A program made the translations under genes and the position numbers. Under the pieces are notes generated by a model. That model had not been told where the DNA came from. It ran no database searches and was given only the letters and a program-made list of their open reading frames with translations. From positions 1 through 9,592 of the forward strand of contig JAGHCS010000137.1 in assembly GCA_021160355.1 (NCBI GenBank): DNA of 9,592 nucleotides, written 5' to 3'. The DNA comes from Candidatus Cloacimonadota bacterium. GTDB lineage: Bacteria; Cloacimonadota; Cloacimonadia; JGIOTU-2. Shown here in pieces: positions 1 to 5,874 of the stretch; position 1 is the stretch's first letter, and every line of letters starts with the position of its first letter.

Positions 1-8
1 ATAAGATA

Positions 9-779
9 CTAATTTCCCCATTCCTCGTAAAGAGAGTTCGTCAGTTCCTCGACTTTGTTTATTACTATTGGCAATTTGATTTTCAGGTCTTTGAAATCCT
101 TCACATATAAAAGCTTCTGTACAAATTCATGATACTCTCTTGGCCAATCCCGATAAGAATAAAGCAGTCCGAAATCATGCTTGGCAGGACGGTTCTTAAC
201 ATTTAACAGGAACGCCAATCTTCCCAGAATAAGTTTGTAATACCCATCCAGTGCATCGACGTCTCGTCCTCGAAGAACCTGTTTTTCAAGCTCTATTTTT
301 GTAATGAAAAATGATTTTTTAAAATATTCCAGCTTAGGCACAATCTTCTTTTTGAAATCCTCATCCGGCATTGGAGTGCCATCCATAAGTCCTTTTTTAT
401 CAAACCACACAACAGAATTTCCATGCCTATTCGATTCCATAAACCTGTTGCCTGCAGACAGCTTCTCGATCAGCAGATCGATATAGAAAAATTGGGGTGA
501 ATCTTTGAGAAGATAAAAAGTTTGCGAGTGCCCGTGCCAGCTGGGTTCGGGCATGCGAAGTTTTTCCTTGATTCCATAAGTATCTTCGAGAAATTTTTCT
601 GTTTTTTCAAATAATCCTTCCACATGATCATCATCGCAGATCAGAGCTATATCGAGGTCTGAGTAATCGTCATCAAATCCCGTTGCGAAAGAGCCGCCTT
701 CCCATGCAGTGTAAACTTTTTCATCTGATTCCCAGAATTTTTTCAATTTTTCAGACAGTAGTTTTTTATATTCAAGCAT
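9..779 (-). CDS. Nucleotidyltransferase-fold protein, substrate unknown
   Basis: A 256-residue protein with the classic nucleotidyltransferase signature: Gly28-Gly29-Ser30 followed by Ser40-Asp41-Leu42-Asp43, the two carboxylates expected to bind Mg2+. A likely third carboxylate is Asp101, in a Phe-Tyr-Ile-Asp-Leu strand. The C-terminal half (about residues 145-256) is mostly helical and charged, as in two-domain aminoglycoside-adenylyltransferase-like proteins. By family it should transfer a nucleoside monophosphate to a small molecule, RNA or protein. I cannot name the substrate, and the sequence does not match a resistance enzyme I recognise. The ATG start is supported by AAGGGGAG at 783-790, three bases upstream. 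The gene is complete, ending in TAG at 9-11, and is divergent from gdhA. There is no signal peptide or membrane segment, so it is probably cytoplasmic. The fold is quite sure; the function is not. Confidence 0.85.
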   Translation of the reverse strand: MLEYKKLLSEKLKKFWESDEKVYTAWEGGSFATGFDDDYSDLDIALICDDDHVEGLFEKTEKFLEDTYGIKEKLRMPEPSWHGHSQTFYLLKDSPQFFYIDLLIEKLSAGNRFMESNRHGNSVVWFDKKGLMDGTPMPDEDFKKKIVPKLEYFKKSFFITKIELEKQVLRGRDVDALDGYYKLILGRLAFLLNVKNRPAKHDFGLLYSYRDWPREYHEFVQKLLYVKDFKDLKIKLPIVINKVEELTNSLYEEWGN

Positions 780-820
780 GTACTCCCCTTAAGATTTTTC
801 TTTTTCTTGGAAAGGAGATG

Positions 821-831
821 TGAGCAGTCAA
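821..831. promoter_or_regulatory. 11-nt motif shared with the redox operon upstream region
   Basis: TGAGCAGTCAA lies in the intergenic region between the nucleotidyltransferase gene and gdhA, and occurs identically at 8202-8212 upstream of the NuoE-like gene. Its core TGA-GCAG-TCA is an inverted repeat with a 4-nt centre, as a small dimeric regulator might bind. The flanks toward higher coordinates are also loosely alike (a T-rich stretch, then TTTG and ATAA). It is about 90 nt upstream of the gdhA ATG and about 42 nt upstream of the nucleotidyltransferase ATG. It does not match the FNR or CRP consensus spacing. The regulatory role is inferred. Confidence 0.35.
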
Positions 832-835
832 TGTT

Positions 836-877
836 TTTGCATAATTATTTGACAAATAATAATAGGGTTCATTTTTA
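836..877 (+). promoter_or_regulatory. Putative gdhA promoter region
   Basis: Two overlapping sigma-70-like readings are possible. One is TTTGCA (836-841), a 16-nt spacer and AATAAT (858-863), which has five of six -10 matches and would start transcription near 870 with a leader of about 50 nt. The other is a perfect TTGACA (849-854) with a 17-nt spacer to a poor TTTTTA (872-877). I prefer the first for its -10 box, but the choice is open, and the -10/-35 rules of this lineage are unknown. Confidence 0.3.
844..860. repeat. Perfect 17-nt palindrome, candidate operator
   Basis: ATTATTTG, a single A, then CAAATAAT form an 8-bp perfect inverted repeat around one central base. It covers the TTGACA hexamer and lies inside the spacer of the alternative gdhA promoter, where a bound repressor would block transcription. 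It sits between two divergent genes, so it could act on both. It is AT-rich, so chance is not excluded. Confidence 0.4.
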
Positions 878-921
878 CGCCAAATCATACTATATCTAAT
901 AAATATTCGGAGGTATTTCTC

Positions 922-2253
922 ATGAGTATGAAAGAATTCATGCATCAGGTTGAGGCTCGTAATCCTAATCAACCTGAATTTCTACAAGCTGTACAAGAAG
1001 TAGTTGAATCTCTCTGGCCGATCTATGAATCTAATCCTCGTTATCAGGAAGCAAAGATTCTCGAGAGAATCGTAGAACCAGAGCGCGTCATTATGTTCCG
1101 TGTTCCCTGGACCCGTGACAATGGTGAAGTTATGGTCAATCGTGGTTACAGAGTTGAGTTCAACAGTGCAATTGGACCATACAAAGGCGGACTCCGTTTT
1201 CACCCAAGTGTTAACCTTAGTATTCTTAAATTCTTAGGATTCGAACAGGTTTTCAAAAACAGTCTTACCACTCTCCCAATGGGGGGCGGTAAAGGTGGTT
1301 CTGACTTTGATCCTAAAGGAAAATCTGACGCCGAAGTTATGCGCTTCTGCCAAACTTTCATGTCTGAACTTTTCCGTCATATCGGTGCGAATACAGATGT
1401 TCCTGCCGGTGATATTGGTGTTGGCGGACGCGAGATCGGTTTTATGTTCGGAATGTACAAAAAACTCAGAAATGAATTTGTTGGTGTGCTTACAGGTAAG
1501 GGTTTGAACTGGGGCGGTAGTCTTATCCGTCCTGAAGCGACTGGTTACGGTAATGTGTATTTCGCAGAAGAAATGCTAAAAACTAAAGGACTTGATTTCA
1601 ATGGTAAAACTGTTGTAATTTCAGGTTCTGGAAATGTTGCTCAATATGCCACAGAAAAAGTCAATCAACTTGGCGGCAAAGTGGTCACACTTTCAGACTC
1701 CAGCGGTTACATTTACGATCCGGAAGGAATTTCCGGAAAAAAATGGGATTTCATTATGGAACTCAAGAATGTCAAACGCGGACGCATTAAAGAGTATGCT
1801 GATGAATTCGGTGTCGAATATCATGAAGGCAAGCGCCCCTGGGGTGTCAAATGTGATGTCGCGCTTCCATGTGCTACTCAGAATGAACTCAATGAAGAAG
1901 AAGCCAAGACACTTATTAAAAATGGTTGTATTTGTGTTTCGGAAGGTGCAAACATGCCTTCAACTCCTGATGCAGTTAATGTGTTTATTGATAATAAAAT
2001 ACTCTATGGTCCCGGCAAAGCTGCGAATGCAGGTGGTGTTTCTGTTTCCGGTCTTGAAATGTCCCAGAACAGTCTCCGCTTGAGTTGGAGCCGTGAAGAA
2101 GTCGATGAAAAACTTCATAACATTATGAAGAGCATTCATTCACAGTGTGTAAAGCACGGCAAAGATGGTGATTTCGTTAACTACGTGAATGGTGCGAATA
2201 TTGCCGGATTCATCAAAGTTGCTGATTCAATGCTCGATCAGGGAATCGTTTAG
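922..2253 (+). CDS. gdhA: NADP-specific glutamate dehydrogenase
   Basis: A 443-residue protein, close to the roughly 447 residues of bacterial hexameric NADP-dependent glutamate dehydrogenases (EC 1.4.1.4). It catalyses 2-oxoglutarate + NH4+ + NADPH to glutamate, reversibly, in the cytoplasm. The substrate-binding segment Gly-Pro-Tyr-Lys-Gly-Gly-Leu-Arg-Phe-His is at 85-94, the catalytic lysine is Lys124 in Pro-Met-Gly-Gly-Gly-Lys-Gly-Gly (119-126), and Asp164 sits in Pro-Ala-Gly-Asp-Ile-Gly-Val-Gly-Gly-Arg. The Rossmann loop Ser-Gly-Ser-Gly-Asn-Val-Ala is at 234-240. The Ser-Asp-Ser-Ser-Gly after the second strand (258-262) is typical of the NADP-specific branch. The start is fixed by GGAGG at 909-913, eight bases before the ATG. 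It is followed at once by an intrinsic terminator, so it is a single-gene unit. In an amino-acid fermenter it could run toward glutamate oxidation and generate NADPH; direction cannot be read from sequence. Confidence 0.97.
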   Translation: MSMKEFMHQVEARNPNQPEFLQAVQEVVESLWPIYESNPRYQEAKILERIVEPERVIMFRVPWTRDNGEVMVNRGYRVEFNSAIGPYKGGLRFHPSVNLSILKFLGFEQVFKNSLTTLPMGGGKGGSDFDPKGKSDAEVMRFCQTFMSELFRHIGANTDVPAGDIGVGGREIGFMFGMYKKLRNEFVGVLTGKGLNWGGSLIRPEATGYGNVYFAEEMLKTKGLDFNGKTVVISGSGNVAQYATEKVNQLGGKVVTLSDSSGYIYDPEGISGKKWDFIMELKNVKRGRIKEYADEFGVEYHEGKRPWGVKCDVALPCATQNELNEEEAKTLIKNGCICVSEGANMPSTPDAVNVFIDNKILYGPGKAANAGGVSVSGLEMSQNSLRLSWSREEVDEKLHNIMKSIHSQCVKHGKDGDFVNYVNGANIAGFIKVADSMLDQGIV

Positions 2254-2258
2254 TTAAG

Positions 2259-2274
2259 TTATATATCTATATAA
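2259..2274. repeat. Short AT-only inverted repeat after gdhA
   Basis: TTATATA, TC, TATATAA form a 7-bp perfect inverted repeat just after the gdhA stop codon and before the terminator hairpin. It is pure A/T in the stem, so a hairpin would be weak. It may be chance or a minor part of the 3' end. Confidence 0.2.
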
Positions 2275-2279
2275 TGCAG

Positions 2280-2309
2280 AAGCCCTCTAAAAATTTAGAG
2301 GGCTTTTTT
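2280..2309 (+). terminator. Intrinsic terminator of gdhA
   Basis: AGCCCTCTAAA (2281-2291) pairs with TTTAGAGGGCT (2294-2304), and an A/T pair (2280/2305) extends the stem. The U-rich tail is T2304-T2309. This is a strong rho-independent terminator for gdhA. Read on the minus strand, the same hairpin lies about 30 nt beyond the stop codon of the convergent redox operon, but it is followed by TTCTGC rather than a T-run. It would be weaker there, though possibly usable. Confidence 0.9.
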
Positions 2310-2331
2310 ATTGAGGGGATTATCAAGAAAT

Positions 2332-5300
2332 TTATTTCTTACCTAACATATCTTCTTTGAAATTCAGTATTTTCTTTCTCGTAATATTAAGATTAAGAGT
2401 AGCTCTGGCTATTGACGGCTTGTGTGAAAATGTTAATTGTATCTTCTCTACTGCATCTTCCGAGGGCACATACCTACTTTCGATGCATTCATCGGATTTG
2501 AATCCTTTATTTGCTTCGTCCGTAAGCTCTTCAAATGTGGATTCCAATCCGAGAAGATCTTTCCACAGATACCAGTTCTCTCTTCCTGTAAGCGTATTAC
2601 GCACCTTTGTCACCTTTTGAATAACATTATTGTCATTCGTGATAGTACCTTCAGATTCTATAAAAGGATTGAGTGGTAGAACCACATGTGCTATTGTCGC
2701 TGTCTCCGTCATAAAACTATCTGCAACAAGAAGAAAATCGAGATTATTCAACCACTCATAAATCTCCATTTTGTTATTATAAAGCGGATCCTCACCAAAA
2801 ATTGCTGCTGCTTTAAGTTTCTGATAATTCTTTACTGGAACAAATCCACTCTCAAGCAGGTATGGTTTGTTTGCAAGCTCGGAACAGCATACAATACCAT
2901 TTCCTTCTGTGCCGATATCACCACGCAGCATACTCAGATTGAGGACAGCATTTTGTGTATCATAATCCAGATCGCTTTCTGAATAGACAAATACAACTTT
3001 TTTAAATGATAATAATTCGTGGGCACTATCCATAAATTCATCTGTCTGGATCGTATGTTGAAGCTGATGATTGAAATCAACAAAGTTGCCGATATAACGA
3101 GCAATATACTCTATATTATGATGTCGATATTCAACGAGAAATTTTGTAAATTCATTTATCACTTCTATATAATAGTTTGTTCTAATATGGAAATCTGCGC
3201 GTCTCGCAAATCTGTTCTCATCCTGATTGATCAGCATCAATTTTGCACCATTATTAAGCGCCTGCATGATCTTTACGCCAACTGTATGAGTAACATCACC
3301 TATCAAAACAATAAGCTCCGCTTCATTAAGATCAGCACTTGGATTGGGTGAAAAACTAATGCCAAGTTTGTCTTTTACTGCAGAACCATTAAGCTCCCAG
3401 GAGAATTTCTTGTTGCATTTATACTGCTTTGCAAGTTTACTGATAAGATACAATTCTTCATTAGTGTAATTACCATTACTAAAAAAAGCTACATTCTTTT
3501 CAAGCTCAGTTAATTTATCAGTTATATAGTCTATTGCTTCATCCCAATCAACTGGCTGAAGCTGATCATCAATACGTATCATCGGTTGAGTAATACGCTC
3601 GTGCGACTGAAGCACCTCATAACCAAAATGAGCATTGAAGCATACATTGTTTCCCGTAATCGGACTGTCCGCAGCCTCTGCTTTCATGATAATATCGTTT
3701 TCTTTCATGTAGATAATACTGCATCCTGCTCCGCATAAAGCACACGTTGTCTGAACTTCCTCAAAATCAAGTGGTGCAAGTTTATATTGAGTATTTCTTG
3801 GAGTGAGCGCACCGACAGGACATACATCGATACATTTTCCGCAACTCAGGCAGGAAGTATTCATAAGTGATTCGCCGAATTCAGGAGCAACAAGTGTTTT
3901 GAATCCACGGTAAATATAACCCAATGCGCCAACGCCCTGAATATCGAGACATGTTCTCACACATCGTCCGCAATTCACACACTTGTTTGCATCACGGAGA
4001 ATAAACGGATGAGTTTTATCGATAGGATGGTTGTTAACTTCTCCCATAAAATGTGTAGCAATGACATCATAATCTGTGGCATACTTGCGTAACACACAGG
4101 TTGTATTGACATCGCATCCGCACTCGATACAGCGTGCAGTTTCATCCTGAGCTTGTTTATCAGTAAATATTTTTTCAACTTCTTTGAATGTTGAAATTCG
4201 ATCTTCTGGCTTAATATGTCCAGAAGCTATACGAGATGCTTTCTCATATTCATTGAATTCTGCGGGATCAATCTCTTTATATGACGCTGCTTTTTTGCTG
4301 TTAAATTTTTCTTTGATTGGCTTGATTTCCTCGCCCTTCAGAAAAGAGTTGATGCTTTGAGCAGCTTTGTAGCCATCTGCAACACATTCGATCACTGTCG
4401 AGGGACCTCTTGTAAGATCACCGCCTGCAAATATCTTATCAATATTTGTGTGCATTGTATTCTCATCAACTTCAAGAGTGCTCCAACGGGTCAGATTAAG
4501 ATTTTTGCCATCAATTTGAGCGATTTCATCAAGCAGAAATTGTGTTTTCGGTTTCTGGCTGACTGCCGGAATGACCATGTCCACCTGCATAATAAATTCT
4601 GAGTTTTCAATAGGAACAGGTCTACGTCTACCGCTGCTGTCCGGTTCTCCAAGGCGCATTTTTATGATCTGCATGCCTGAGACTTTGCCATCTTTTCCAA
4701 TAATCTTCGTTGGATTCTGCAGTAGATGAAATTCCACACCTTCTTCCTTGGCATCTTTAACTTCCACTTCATCAGCAGGCATCTGTTCTTCGGCTCGGCG
4801 GTACACGATCATGACTTTCTCAGCGCCGAGACGAAGAGCTGTTCTTGCAGCATCGATCGCAGTATTTCCACCACCGATTACTGCAACATTCTTTCCGACT
4901 TTCTTGATCTTACCTTCAACAACTTCACGTAGAAAATCGATACCGAGATGACACCCTTTCAGGTCTTCGCCCTCGATATTCATGCTGACAGCAGTCCATG
5001 CACCAAAGCCCAAAAATACTGCATCGTATTCTTTATACAGAAATTGCAATGTGAAATCCCCTCCAAGTTGTTCATTATTATGAATTTCCACGCCCAATTT
5101 TTTTATCAAATCTATTTCTTTATCGAGTATTTCTTTTGGTAAACGATATTCGGGAATTCCGTATCGGAGCATCCCCCCGCTTTGGGGCATTGCTTCGTAT
5201 ATTTTGCATTTGTGTCCCTGCTGAGCAAGATAATAAGCAACTGTCAGTCCGGCTGGACCAGCACCGACAATTGCAATCTCTTTTCCTGTAAAAGGCTTGC

Positions 5301-5865
5301 ATTCTGGAATATAGGTATTCGCAGAATCTTCGAGATCTTTATCAGCGGCATATCGTTTGATCTGGCGAATTGCAATAGGTTCATCAACGATCTGGCGACG
5401 GCATTCTTTTTCACAAAATGCAGGACATACCCGCCCAACAGAAAGAGGTAATGGAATCCGTTGTTTGATAAGTTTGACTGCTTCATGATACAACCCATCA
5501 TTCACTAATGCCACATAGCCCTGTACATCGACTCGTGCCGGACATTCAAGAGTACAGGGAGCTATACAATCCGCATAATGATCTGAAAGGAGAAGCTCGA
5601 GAGCCATTTGCCGTGCAGCACGCACCTCTTCGGAATCAGTATTGATCTCCATTCCTTCATACACTTTTGTGGCGCAGGAAGGAACATAACCTTTTGCACC
5701 TTTGACTTCAACCAGACATACCCAGCATGAGCCATAAGGTTTCAGATATTCATCGTGGCAAAGTGTTGGTATTTCTATGCCGTATTCAGTAGCAACTTCC
5801 AGGATCGTTTGACCTTGTTTTGCAGTTACTTCATCTCCATTTAATAAAATTTTTATATCTGCCAT
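2332..5865 (-). CDS. NuoG/HydA-GltD(NfnB)-ferredoxin-MopB fusion, predicted NADPH subunit of a soluble transhydrogenase
   Basis: A 1177-residue multidomain iron-sulfur flavoprotein. Domains in order: a NuoG/HydA-type [2Fe-2S] domain (1-80; Cys36, 47, 50, 64); GltD/NfnB-type cysteines (Cys100, 104, 108 and Cys147, 151, 155), likely two [4Fe-4S]; an FAD site Gly-Ala-Gly-Pro-Ala-Gly (201-206) with second FAD motif Gly-Gly-Asp (481-483); an NADPH-type site Gly-Gly-Gly-Asn-Thr-Ala (331-336) with Tyr-Arg-Arg (355-357), residues that in GltD relatives read the 2'-phosphate; Cys579, 582, 584, 590; a 2x[4Fe-4S] ferredoxin (Cys629, 632, 635, 639 and 672, 675, 678, 682); and a molybdopterin-oxidoreductase-like domain with its [4Fe-4S] site (Cys708, 711, 715, 742). 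That last domain lacks the catalytic Cys/Sec region and the terminal dinucleotide-binding domain. The gene starts 9 nt after the NuoF-like stop with a poor SD, suggesting translational coupling. Likely role: an NADPH/FAD module exchanging electrons with the NADH/FMN module and ferredoxin. Formate dehydrogenase and glutamate synthase are less likely. Confidence 0.88.
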   Translation of the reverse strand: MADIKILLNGDEVTAKQGQTILEVATEYGIEIPTLCHDEYLKPYGSCWVCLVEVKGAKGYVPSCATKVYEGMEINTDSEEVRAARQMALELLLSDHYADCIAPCTLECPARVDVQGYVALVNDGLYHEAVKLIKQRIPLPLSVGRVCPAFCEKECRRQIVDEPIAIRQIKRYAADKDLEDSANTYIPECKPFTGKEIAIVGAGPAGLTVAYYLAQQGHKCKIYEAMPQSGGMLRYGIPEYRLPKEILDKEIDLIKKLGVEIHNNEQLGGDFTLQFLYKEYDAVFLGFGAWTAVSMNIEGEDLKGCHLGIDFLREVVEGKIKKVGKNVAVIGGGNTAIDAARTALRLGAEKVMIVYRRAEEQMPADEVEVKDAKEEGVEFHLLQNPTKIIGKDGKVSGMQIIKMRLGEPDSSGRRRPVPIENSEFIMQVDMVIPAVSQKPKTQFLLDEIAQIDGKNLNLTRWSTLEVDENTMHTNIDKIFAGGDLTRGPSTVIECVADGYKAAQSINSFLKGEEIKPIKEKFNSKKAASYKEIDPAEFNEYEKASRIASGHIKPEDRISTFKEVEKIFTDKQAQDETARCIECGCDVNTTCVLRKYATDYDVIATHFMGEVNNHPIDKTHPFILRDANKCVNCGRCVRTCLDIQGVGALGYIYRGFKTLVAPEFGESLMNTSCLSCGKCIDVCPVGALTPRNTQYKLAPLDFEEVQTTCALCGAGCSIIYMKENDIIMKAEAADSPITGNNVCFNAHFGYEVLQSHERITQPMIRIDDQLQPVDWDEAIDYITDKLTELEKNVAFFSNGNYTNEELYLISKLAKQYKCNKKFSWELNGSAVKDKLGISFSPNPSADLNEAELIVLIGDVTHTVGVKIMQALNNGAKLMLINQDENRFARRADFHIRTNYYIEVINEFTKFLVEYRHHNIEYIARYIGNFVDFNHQLQHTIQTDEFMDSAHELLSFKKVVFVYSESDLDYDTQNAVLNLSMLRGDIGTEGNGIVCCSELANKPYLLESGFVPVKNYQKLKAAAIFGEDPLYNNKMEIYEWLNNLDFLLVADSFMTETATIAHVVLPLNPFIESEGTITNDNNVIQKVTKVRNTLTGRENWYLWKDLLGLESTFEELTDEANKGFKSDECIESRYVPSEDAVEKIQLTFSHKPSIARATLNLNITRKKILNFKEDMLGKK
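2536..3753 (-). other. Degenerate molybdopterin-oxidoreductase-like domain
   Basis: Residues about 705-1110 of the large fusion follow the formate-dehydrogenase/NuoG order: the Cys-x2-Cys-x3-Cys-x26-Cys cluster, a Trp-Asp-Glu-Ala helix (774-777), Thr-Asn-Glu-Glu-Leu-Tyr (801-806) and Leu-Ile-Val-Leu-Ile-Gly (851-856). The stretch that should hold the Mo-ligating Cys or Sec (about 820-830) reads Lys-Phe-Ser-Trp-Glu-Leu-Asn-Gly-Ser-Ala-Val, with no Cys, and there is no in-frame TGA. The conserved Lys after the last cluster cysteine (Cys-Val-Lys-Gly-Arg in E. coli FdhF) is Asn here (Cys742-Phe-Asn-Ala-His). As in complex I NuoG, the domain is probably structural. Confidence 0.75.
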
Positions 5866-5874
5866 GAGACCCGC

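Noticed and set aside
821..831. FNR or CRP binding site
   Set aside because: The half-sites TGA and TCA are separated by 4 nt; FNR (TTGA-N6-TCAA) and CRP (TGTGA-N6-TCACA) have a different spacing and half-site.
772..972. 66-residue open frame on the minus strand across the gdhA start
   Set aside because: It overlaps both the nucleotidyltransferase start and the gdhA coding region, has no ribosome site of note and no recognisable motif.
4321..5598. Glutamate synthase small subunit (GltD) working with gdhA in nitrogen assimilation
   Set aside because: The GltD-like part is inside a larger electron-transfer protein with NuoE/NuoF-like partners, and no glutamate synthase large subunit is present.
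2332..5865. Bifurcating [FeFe]-hydrogenase HydA
   Set aside because: No H-cluster motifs (Thr-Ser-Cys-Cys-Pro, Met-Pro-Cys-x2-Lys) are present; the C-terminal domain is of the molybdopterin type.
2332..5865. Formate dehydrogenase alpha subunit
   Set aside because: The Mo-ligating Cys/Sec, the conserved Lys near the cluster and the terminal cofactor-binding domain are missing, and no in-frame TGA for selenocysteine interrupts the gene.
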